From the NCBI GenBank assembly GCA_002633005.1, contig NMRA01000443.1, positions 1,164 through 54,963 on the forward strand: DNA of 53,800 nucleotides. The letters are read 5' to 3'. Positions 11,101-23,100 of this stretch are shown here, piece after piece; the stretch's first letter is position 1; the number at the start of each line of letters is the position of its first letter. A program made the position numbers and the translations under genes. Source of the stretch: Phoronis australis (Eukaryota > Phoronida > Phoronidae). Under the pieces are notes generated by a model that made no database searches, was not told where the DNA came from, and worked only from the letters and a program-made list of their open reading frames with translations.

Positions 11101-14100
11101 AAGTTAGTTGTATTTTCTTAAAGGCTGAGACCACAGTGGCTGTGAGCTAGCAACGTAATGTTTGTTATGGTGTGGAGAGTAGTATTTATGAGGCCACGAT
11201 CAAGGAGTGCAATGGCAAAAAATATATCAAAAAATCGAAACCGATAATGAGCCTGTCAATTTTGAAAGTGACACGCGTGTGCATTACACACACATCGGAG
11301 CATTCATTTACTTAAAAATATTTTTTAATTTATTCCTGAAATTTGAAAAGGGCAAACTAGCAGCGACATTTTTGTGATGTTGCTCTGCTAGGAAAATCGT
11401 TTTTTCGTTAAAGACTTCAAGCCGACAGGTGTCGCTATTCGTGAAGGAGCCGACCAATAGAGCCTTTGTCAATATGAATTCTAATTTTAGCGGAAAAAAA
11501 AGTACATTGCATGACTGGCGTGCTTTTGAAACGACAGGCACAACTCAGTTAATACACAACATTGCCTCCCCCCTGTCCATATATGACTGTAACCTGATTT
11601 GGCATTCGGGATTCCGATCTCCTTATGGGCATCAATATCGGGCGTTTGTAGCCTTATTATTTGTTCACCGTGCCAGACCGAGAGATAATAAAACTACTGT
11701 ACTCACAAACACGTTTCCCTTTGTTAAAACTTGCACAGTGACAAAGATGTCCGTACTGCTATCATTAGCATTTTCCTGGAATCAGAAAATATCATTATGA
11801 TCAACAGCCTATGGCATATTTCTGTGTTGAAGCTAGTAGTCGTAAGAAACAAGGCGGGGCTGTTGTGGCACGTATTGTAGCACTCGACACATATTGTTGT
11901 CGGCTTTCATGGAATATATTGTCGCACCCAGAGGGCGCATATTGTCGCACTCTAAAAGCGTTCATCTTTAGCTGCGTACGCGTAGGCGAAGCGATACTGC
12001 TTGTTGGAGTAGTAAAAGGATGGGCAAATACAAACTTTGACGAAGGACTTAGCCCTTAGATGAGGCGAATGTTTCAGATAGTCTGAATGAGAATCGTGAT
12101 CCTTAAATTGAAAATGTTTTCAATGTGACGAGACTGGCGTTAGTCGTCAGCGCGGGAATCAATATGTGTCGAGTGCGGCAATATATGTCACAGCAGGCTG
12201 TCGCTCTCTTCTGCTCATAAAAGTGAAGACGGCGACAAACGACCAGTATGGATACCCTAATTTCGACCGCAAAAGTTTTTGATGACGAAGCGGGACTGTG
12301 GGGGTACATCGATAACTAATAGATGTTTTCTAACACTGCTCCTGTTCACAGCATTATATTCCCACTTTGTTTTTCAAAGTAAATGTTTACGTGGTCAGTC
12401 ACGTATGATAATTAGTCTTCACCGATGGTGCAAGAAAAGTTGGTTAAAAGCATTAGTTTTACCTGTCCTTGTTCATTCGACGATGTGCGTTCAATTGCTG
12501 TTGTTCGTCGAGTCTTCACTCCGACATCTATGAATAAATCCACGTTGTATTTGAGTACGCTATTTTTAACACTTGGGCAATGCGTGAAGCGATCGGATTT
12601 GCATAGAAGACTGACTTACAATTCAAGATATCGCCGCACCACACGCTCAGGCGTTGCCAGAGGTGTTCATTCGGTGGGCGACAAGTGTGCACAAAAAACA
12701 GCAAGTATTGAAAACTAGGTAACCGAAATAATCCAGAACATAAAGAAGTCGAGCAGTTACAGTGAACAAGAGTCTATTAATTGGGAAAAGACTGTGTGAT
12801 CCGCATATGAAGGCTGGGATTCAAAAAGACGCATATAACATAAGAAAAAAGCAACTTAATGCATTAAAATGTTTAAGCTATGTATGATGTGAACGTAAAC
12901 TCACTTGAAGACGCCGAATCACCATCTTCTTTTCTTTCTGGTAATGTTACCAAAAAGGGACCCTGCAAATCAAGAGGCACACAGTTCGGTGTTGTCATGT
13001 CAACAGGACGTGCAGAAATGTAATCATCGACATGGTTTAACAAAAAGAATGGAGATTGGTTTGTATGCGATAACTTTGGAATAGGTTTTGCACAAGATAT
13101 CATTATATTAAGTTGTCCAGTGTCGGATTATTGTTGAATTTAACGGTAGTTCACATTTGTTTTCAAAGCATTTTTGCAGTTTCTTAAAGAATCCAGTATA
13201 TGACACCTTGGTATGAATCATTCCGTCAAATCGCCGCCTGGCGCTATGGTGCTCCGTTGACGGATCTCCATGGCTTTCCCATTTGCTTGGAATTGTTGAT
13301 GGCACTAAGCTAGTTCGTCGAACCTGAAATTACGGAAAATATACAACTGAGGACTATAAATTATTATACATCCAGATCCTTGTACTGTATATAGTCAAAC
13401 CATGGAAAGTTAACGTTGAGGGGGGCGCCACTGTTCCCATCTACGGAATAAGGTGGAATGGCTGTTTCGGGTAGTCCCGCATTTTCCGTGTACCTACCGG
13501 AGCACCCTCTGTTGGTGAGCAATCTCAACGCTCTCTGCCAGGTTTTGGAAAATTAATGTTAGATTCAACATTTCAAAAACCTGAGTGAATGTTGTGATTG
13601 CTCACCAACAGAGGTTGTGCCGGTAAAGGTACACGAACGCGGGAAGATCTGGGACAGTCATTCCATCTTAGTTATCCGTAGAAGGTGACAGCTGTGTTCC
13701 CCGTATAACCTTAAGTTTTACCAAATACATACACTTAGGTAAGTCCAGTAGAAGTACTCATATGTTGACAACAGACAAGAACTATAGGACTTTAGTTACA
13801 TTGTACCCTGCCAGCTAGCTTCATACAGAGTAACCGTAGTGAAAAGCTGTATACAAACTATGCTTCAAATTATCGGAACTTGTTTCATTTCGTTATAAGT
13901 TTTTAGTACTCTTATGCCAGCAAACCGAATTTCAAAACAAACTTTGCTGCTGCGAAGCTGCCATCAATCTCCCGAGAGATGTCGCAAAAATTAGGAAATG
14001 GCCTTTCACGAGCGTACTGTTTTCAAAACGACGTCAGTCATACGACCAATTGCTCTCCACTTTGAAAGACACAGAGGAAAATTTGAGGCTACGAAAATAC

Positions 14101-17100
14101 CCGAGGTGTTCCGGATGGAGCAGGCGATGTCGCAATAGGTGGGCCCGAAGATGAATTGTACATTAGATAAACTACAAAGATAGCCATTGACACACCACTG
14201 TAAATGAGAGATAAGCATACCGAGTTATTGTTATGCATGTTATTTTTTAAATTCACATATTCGTCTGTTGTTGCAATGTTGATCGGTGGCAACGTATTGT
14301 GTCGGATGCGGTAATTATCTCCCTCATTCAGTTTGGAAAGATGGCGGTCCAGTCGTTTCTGCAATTCTTTTTCGTGCGTGGTGGGATCTGGTTTCCCGGG
14401 GACGGAGCCTGGCAAATTAGAAAAATAAAAAAGAAGAACGTTCTGTGGCGTAAAATCGCACATAAGATTTCATGAGATATATTGACGGAGCACGTGATCA
14501 CACAATCTTTCTTCGCGAGATTCTTGCATCTACGGAACTCATTGCAGATTTTAGCGAGGTATATTCAGGTGAGAGGCCGGAAATAGCGTAAGGGGTTCTG
14601 GGTTCCGTTCCAAGACAATTGACTTAACAAAGACAAATCTTAAATTTAAGTCAATTTTAAGATAAAACTTCAATTTGTCTTAAGTCCGTTACAAGAAAGT
14701 GATCTTATTAATTTTGACATAACTTTTTGACTTAGGTTTTGTCTTAAGTTCGACTAACTTAGGATGCGGAAGTTCCAAATCTTAGAATTACAGTAATTTA
14801 AAGATGAAATTAAGTCAGTTTTTTTAACAGGCCCAGGTATGCATCTGGGTCTTAAAGCATGTGTCCCATTGTTAAAAGTAAAATGCCTCCCCACTCATTT
14901 CACCTGACACAAGATGGCGCTGGGAGAAGATCTCAGCCCAAATCAGCTGGCATTAGTTGACTTGTCTTTCTAACAAATACGGGTAACTAAAACAATTTTT
15001 TTAAGAAAATAACACAATCCAAAACCATCTAAGCTATTTTCTTTGGACTGTTGTCATTTAAAGTAACCATTCTGTTTAAAACTAAATAAAATACTGATAA
15101 TCGCATTTAATGACGAGAGTACATGAAAAATTTCAAGACGAAAAAAGGTAAGACAGGAGGTTCATCACCAGCTGAAACATCTAAAAATGAAAAACGGCGC
15201 TGGCATGCTGTTTCTGGGGGATGTGGCGCTTGTGGTCAAAATTCAAAATATTTGGTAGCCACTTCAAACTTTAAAACTGTTCAAATTCAATTTCACTGCA
15301 GGACATAACGAACTTTTTATCATCTACTTACCGAGAAGTTTCGGCTTTTTGTGAATTCCAGGTATCACATTGTGTAGTCTTTTCAGAACGCTGACGCTAC
15401 CCTGAAATGAACCCGATGCAATCAAATGTTTTTCATCGTTTGTCAACGAATGTGTTCTCAAAGATATTTGGTGTAAAAGTCGATGTAGGGAAATCCATGT
15501 GAGGTGGGGTCTCACAGGGATTTATTGGCAATATACAGTAAAAATAAACAACTTGTAAATAAAACATCCACAGCGAGTTATAAAAATAAAGTTTCACTTC
15601 ACTTCCTCATTTAATTAATTGTAACTGAAAAGTTTCCAAAGTTTAGTTAGACAAAGAGATAAGATGTCGCACAAAACAAACCTGGAGGCCACTCCTATAG
15701 GGTTGAGCGTAAAATTAGGGCAAACGGAAAGTGGGTGGGGACCTGGAAGGAGCTTGGGAGAGTTGGATAATTTCACAAGTTGAGATTTGCAGGGAAAAAC
15801 TAGTGATGGTCTTGGAAAGTAAGTACTGGGCATCGTTGATGGCCATCACTGCGGTGTGGGCACAAATTTGCCAGTTGTGATCCAAAATCAAACTAATGGC
15901 TTTGCCCCTGGCCATGAAGGTTCACTTACCGACTTGACTATGTAAAGCCATTCCGACTGTCTGCTGTCACTTACGAGAACCGAGGATCGTCTGAAAGGTT
16001 GCGACATTTGTTTCAAAGTGTCTTTTTGGTTGAGTGAAATAAAGGGTTATATTAACATGCTCTTACGCTAACGTTTGTATTTAATGGAAACAAGATAGAC
16101 TAATCGTTGGTGTTTAAGAGAAACTTGATGCACGAATACTTGACATAAATGCCAACTGCTTTCATAAAGTGAATATAATATTCCTATTTAAAGAAATAGA
16201 AGTGGATGTTTTTTCACAACTCTATAAGCTAACAACATCGATGAAATATAAAGAGGGTATTCCACTTAACAGCGAAAATAAACCGAACTTACTTGAAAAA
16301 TGAAAACATGGCTTTGCTTGGATTGCTGGAGAGAATTTCAATTGGCCAGGTCTCCAGAAACTTGACATTTCTGAAAAACAAGACAAATCAATAACACCTT
16401 AAATACACGTGAAATATGGGAACGAGGAAATGCTGTATAGATTGCAGGACTGGCGTAATACAAATACTGAAAGCCATAACTGAAGACATCTGACTTTGTT
16501 TTGCATGGCATGAAATGAAATATTTCATCATCACTAGAACCACTTTTAAAATTTGATGTTCAAGTCTGTTGAACTAATGAGTTCAAAATTTACTTACTTA
16601 AGGAACGAGTCAGTCGGGTCTTGCAAGCCACCAGACATGAAAATGTGTACATAATCCTGAAAATGCAATAGTTCGCGTTACATTGTGTGGTAGGGTTTAA
16701 TTTGCTCACTCAGGCCTAATTGTAACTTTCGTTTAAATTTAAGATTATTTTTTTATTTTTGTTAGAACATGGCATTTTTCGTGCAGGTGAGTACGCCAAA
16801 CACGTTCGCGCTATACCTAGCTTCCAGCCGTGACGCTGATGTCACCGGGGTTACTCAGTTGATCATACACGGCAGTCCTTCCGTATCTGAAAAGATGGCT
16901 TCGTTTCATGCAAAAGAAAACATCTCAAAGTAACACGTTTACGTTGTTCACCAAATACTCACTTTGCTGGACAAAACAAGCAACTCTAGTCGGTCCTTAG
17001 AGATCACAGTGGTAATACGTCTTATTTTACTGACAATGGCACTCTCGCCGAAACTATCCCCCCGGGTGAGTATTGTTAGCGTCTTCCGTACATTTCTGTC

Positions 17101-20100
17101 TCTGTCCATGGCACTTACTATAGCTATAAATAATCAATTTTGAAATATAAGTATATTAGCGGCTACTTTTTATTTAAAAAATTTCAAGCATATAATGTAG
17201 TAGGTACAGTTTGTGTAGCATGATTTTTGTCTTTTTGGCGCTGTTCAGATACAGTGTAGAAGGCATGGTATTGTCAAATTGTAGGTGTAGTCAGTCTGCG
17301 GACACAGACGCAATCAATGCGCACAATAAATTAAAAATTCGGAGGCGTGTCTCCAGTTTTGGGGTTTGTTTAGTCTGGTTTTTTAGTGCTTGTTAAAGTG
17401 CTGCGAATGAGAAGAGTCCATTTACTTGAATGTAGATTCACCCTTTTTAAAATGACGGCCCCTTATAGCATTTGACCGGTGCCTAGTGCCGTCGTATGAA
17501 TCTACAACGATTTCAGGTAGTCCACAAACTGTTCAACATTGCAAATATCAGATAGGTTGTCATAGGAATCTGAAAGGAATTTCAACAAAATTTGTTGCCC
17601 GATTACGTTGACCACTGGCAGGAAAGTGGTGTGGTTTTTTTTTTGCTAAATGCTGTTTTAACAACATTTAGCCAAAACACAAACTGTACATCTCGATCTG
17701 GACATGGTTTGGGAGTCTAGGTTGCTTTTCAGAGTTGTGACTAAAACGAGTTGAAGATCCAAGTTCCTGTTGTCATCACTAAGGATTTCAAGGGACATAA
17801 AGCTCAGCTTTTCATTTAGTACATACAGTTTTCTACAGACTGCAAAAAGGTGCGAGTTTAATGTCATGTACAATTCGAGCCAGCAAATCTCACCGACAAC
17901 GAGAGGCTGCAGTGCCCCCGTCAGGTCAGATTGGAGTTTCAGTGCTGCGTTCCGTTTTACTTTTTGAACGCTTAGCAACCCCGTTACAAACACGACGTTC
18001 TCCGGGCGCATAGGCATAGTTCCGAATACTGTTTAAAACTAGAGTTGGGATTTTAGTATTTACCGGAGCCCGAGAGAATGAAGTAATAGCCCATAGGTAC
18101 GTGCCCTTCTCTCGTGATCACTCTCTTGGAATTGTAGCATTCGTACCATGCCTTTGATGCGATTTTGTTCTGGATATGAATAGGATACTCAGCAAGCGAT
18201 TTGTAGCTTCCTAGAGCAACTCGTACCTAAAACGAAACAGCACAGCAAATGCTCAATCTTAAAATTTTGTAAAATAGAAAGTTTATATCAGAATGATCAC
18301 TTCTATCCAGCGTTCGAGATACACGCTGGCCCGGTGGCTAGTGGGTTTGCCGTCGTGTTATGTCATACATCCCATGAGCAGCATTACGCCTTTTTCACAT
18401 GAGATTTGGACAATTATATACAATCAGCTGCTTGCCAACCTCAGCCTCTCTGCATTTACTATATGCAATTAAAACATATTGGTAAATTGCTGATTGTATA
18501 CAATTGTCCAATTCTAACGTGAAAAGGCCGGCGTAATGTCGCTCATGGGATGTATGACATAACACTTGGCTGTAAACAGTAATTCCACAGATATCGGGTC
18601 CTCAGTATCTCAGTGGTAAGAGCACTAGATCGGCATTCTAGAGACCTGCGTTTCGATTTCTAGTTGGGGTTCCTGATTTCTCTGTGTTTATAATAGACAT
18701 TTCACTATTGGCCAACTTCAGCGTTTGTGTATTTACTACATTTATTTGGTGAATGTCGAACACTGCTTCTATTTGATATATCCTTTGCCGGTACGAAACG
18801 TTCTTACCAGATCGAAAAAATAGAAACAAATGCAAAGCAATCACCAAATGTATTTCTTTTTCTGTTCTTTGGGACGGTTTCTTCTGAAGTATCCGCTTGG
18901 TGGCGCGCGAGAGTCTAGCCTGAGTGTCGGCCCGGAAGTACCGTTTATCAAATAAAATGGAGTTTCCGGTACCTGAACTGTTGCTTTCTCCGTCTGCCAT
19001 TATATTCAAGGAGGAGAATGATTGAATAACGTCGTGGACCCTGTAAAACAAATTCACCGTGGCTCCGAGTAAATTAAATATTAGAAATGCATCAAGTCGT
19101 TAACTCAACTCGAACAACCAAGCCCAGACAGTTGTAGCCAAGAGTTGTGGAATTGTACTTCGTTTCCATTGAAGAGCCTTTAACTATACAGTAATATCTA
19201 CACTGTTAGTTTTGGCACACATTTTAGCCGTACAAGTCATTCAGGGTATGTGACCACGATTTTTCTACTACAAGGGACCTGATGTATTGTTTTCCGGGAA
19301 AAAAGGTTCAGTGTTTTCACAGTGCGCCAGTTTTAACATTCTGATCGAGGATTTGTGAAAAGTGATTCTCTGTAGCATAACAAAATAATTTTAATCTCTC
19401 ATTAGTCTTTCAACAAAATACGACGAAAAAATACCCCATAAACTCTCATAATGCATTGCGGTGCTGGACTACACTACTTGTTAGTTTTGGTTGTGGCATC
19501 TGCTTAAAGGAATACTAGTCTACATGTGTTTTGTTATTTGCACAATACGAAATTGTCGATGACAACTCACCTACATGATCAAATGTGGACAAATCAATAG
19601 ATTACCTGAGCGCGTGGATTTTCCAAAGTCGGATAAGCAGAAGAAAGAACCTGGCATATCGTCGAAATTTGGCGAGATACTTTCCCTGGAAAACACATTA
19701 AGTTAGATCGTGCTAAAAGTGTTACTAGCCATGCACATCAAAGACTCACAAAAAGTTCAGTGTCAGTCAATATTTTTTAATTTACATACACAATTTCTTT
19801 GAAAATTGACGCCTGATGGGTTGGTTGGGCATTTTTTCAAGTTTCGTGGAACATGTGAATGTTACGAATAGCATTTGCTTGATTTCTGAGTCTGTTCTGA
19901 GCGAAAGGATGCCCCTGAGCTGCTAACCCTTCACCCAATTTTTGCTCAGCCGTGGCTTTTCTCAGTTAAACCTTTGCTGCTTGCAAGAAGGCAATTGAAA
20001 TTTAGCATGAAATTCAGGTATCTTTTCAGACACTTTGGGTTTTTTTAAACATCTGGTTGGTCAATAGACACTTTTCACCTGATTTCTGTAATCTGGGGAG

Positions 20101-23100
20101 GGGGGTTTAGAAGTCTAAATGCGTTGTCTCTCAGTTCGTAGTAATCGCGAGGCTGGGGCTGGAAACTGGTGATTTCATGTATTTGTGGTCTTTGTTTAAG
20201 AAGCCGGCTGCACTTCCGGTAGTCGCATAATCGGAAAATATTGCCTTTGGAATCAGTTTCAATATATTTTGTGCAAGGTTTCTGACGTTTTTGGCATAGT
20301 ATACTGTCAATCATTATTTCCAAGCTCTGTTCAACTTGTGCACTCGACTGTTAGTGCTGCCAAGACTTGGCGCTTGAAGCACAGTCAGCAACAAGCGTCA
20401 GCCCCCTTTACTCATCGAGGCGTAGTGTAATTCAATTGGTCAAGTTCAACTACAGTTACGAGTACAGAGATCAGACCCATGGTTTCACTGTGTGCTATTT
20501 TCTTTCAAGGCAGACCCGAACTGTTGCCCTCTAACCTCAGCACAGTAAAGTCCGTGTTAATATATTCGCGTGCTTGTACAAATTAGATCGAGTACTACTG
20601 GAAATATCCCCTAGTTATCTCAGACACCCTTCCCACATACCGAGATAGACAAAGAGTGCGATTCGATTATTTACACATCTATGATTCATCTTTGGCAGGT
20701 TCCCGCTGAGGTAAAGCCCTCTCATCACGGGTTACTTGTAATCTCATCACGGGTTATTTTGTGGCAAAAATCCGTGACACCACATGCTTAGAAAATGTTT
20801 TACAAGTTGCGTTTTCCAACGATTCATAATGTATGGGAGTCTATGGAAATCTCACTTGAAGAATCACTGTTGTTTTAGTTATGTCTGTCGCCCCGGCGAC
20901 AAAACTATGCGTGACCTTAGACTAATTTCCACTGTACTGACACTTCGTTTTTTCGCCTCTAGTAGCCCTTGTCTGTGAAATCATGGCACAGCTTTATGAC
21001 TGTTCGTAGTTTATTACAAACTTAACTGGGCCATTTAAACATTAGGTAACGCAGCTACAACAGTTCTTCGCATTAATCTGCGAATAGCTTGAATTAATAT
21101 GGCTTTAGTAGGTACATACTTACAATGAAAAACGCACAAACTCAATTACGAAACAATTACCGAGGCTTTCAAATTTTGTTTGTGGTGTAACTTGTTATGG
21201 AGAATAGTAGTACTTATAGTGCTGAGGTTGTGAACGCCGAGACGGCACGGTCCCAAACAATAGCGAATTGGTAAAACGTCAAACAAATCTAGTTCTAGAG
21301 GCCTTCTAATTTTTCAACAATAAAAAATCAATGGTTTTGCATAAATTTGGCTGAATAAACGAACTTGTTCATAAGGTTCGACATGACAAATTAAAAATTG
21401 CACTTGGTTGGTTATGGCCGGGGTGAGCCCGTTCAATGAGGAATTAAGTCGAACAACTCGTCATATGGTGCATCTTCAAAATTTTTCCGGACTTATTTCC
21501 GATTGTGTTCCAGCTGTGTCTAAAATACGATTTGCGACCGGAACCAGATGGTATGAAATGATTTGCAGACTAGTGTCAAATCTGTGTCAAGATAATCCGG
21601 AAGAACTTGAGATTATATTAAAATTTTGGCCCTTGCGGCTAAACGCTCGTAAAACATCTTACGACAGGGTCAAATACACGAAACGGTAATGACCGACTGA
21701 CTAAGGTTTTACGAATGTTACCTGACACAGCAATGCTATTATCTGTGTCAAAACAATGTGTTGGTGACCAATGTTTAACACAATATCTAACTTTTGCACG
21801 TAATTTTGTTTTCACCTCCAGCATTCGTTACATGTTTGCCCCCAATCCAGCCTATGCTCGTTTCAATAAAGTGATACGTTTAACAGTATGCATGTCATTG
21901 TAGCAAGTATTATGATTACTTTTTGTTACCTTTCTAACTGCTCGTGGTGTGACGAATTGCAGTCTTCCCTGTACACAGTACACTCCGTACAAGGAGACAG
22001 GGTGTCAGTAGCGCTTTGATAGACATGGGTGAGCATTAAAAGTAGGCAAAACGTTAAAGCCTGTCCCGAAAGATTGACCAATGCTTACTGTAAACACTTC
22101 ACTTAGTTTACAGAGGTCACAAAGCAAACGTAACATTCATAGCTATTCCAACGTACACCGTAACAAAATCCATCGCGACTCTACTAATTACATTCAATTA
22201 ACTATTCAGACATTCAAGTGCGTTGATAAATTGTAAATATTAAGTTAGTTCACAAAATAGAGCGCAACAATTTTCGTGTTGATTTGGCGTCATTTGCATG
22301 TATAGATTCCCAATCACTACTTCCCCAGATTTCATACCATTGAAAAAAACACCAATGTTACACTGAAAATCATACCATGATTGTATCTATATATTCTGAC
22401 ACGTCGCCTTTGCTAAAAGCTGGCCAGGATTACTACACGACTGCAGTCATTGACTCTTATTTCAAGCGCCAGTGGGCGATGGTGTTGAATAGGAAAACTA
22501 ATATACATTTACATTTTGCCGTACGTTGATTTTATCTCCGTTGTTAGAATGAAAGTTTTAAGGCGCTGTTGTAATGAATGCGTTGACTCCCTTGGCTTCT
22601 TTCTGCTCTGTGGTTTTCTTTACTAATTCCTGGGTCTTTCTGAGGCACCGAGCTAAACGATCTTTTTGGTCTGGTTTTTGGTTTCATTAATGTATACTTT
22701 ACTTTGTCAAATTCTGTAGTGTAACATTATTTGGCTATGTATGTAGCTACCATGCGGCTCAGCCAGAGTTACTTATTTCCTTAAATCAGCTTTACTAATA
22801 ACGTAGGCGCTATGTGAAAAGTACGTGTTATTCATTCATAAAACTGATTCCTGAATGAACCTGACGTGCGTTCCGTTCACGCAGGAACCTTGCCAAAACG
22901 CAAGATCACGAAGATTTTGCCCTGTATTACTAGAGAACCACATTTCTCGTGGTTATCGCATCTATGGAACTCAAACATGTTTTTTTTTTCAAAATATCGT
23001 TTAGATTTGCCGTAGTTATCGCCCCCCTAATTTCAGATAAGGCAAAAGAGCTCATGACTGAGTTCCAGCAAAGTATTCCACAGGGAAAATTTTTATCTTT

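Noticed and set aside
12904-12962. Minus-strand candidate exon GPFLVTLPERKEDGDSASS between a TTTGCAG acceptor and a GTGAGT donor, inside the CNBD2-like gene.
   Set aside because: It would end in phase 1, but exon 12 must begin in phase 0, while exon 11 joins exon 12 perfectly without it. It may be an alternative or dead exon.
15715-15915. Minus-strand 66-codon frame overlapping the CNBD2-like gene.
   Set aside because: Exons 8 and 9 join in exact phase around it, and it has no family motif.
17658-18017. 119-codon minus-strand frame between exons 4 and 5.
   Set aside because: Exon 4 joins exon 5 directly to complete the first cyclic-nucleotide fold; this frame is intronic.
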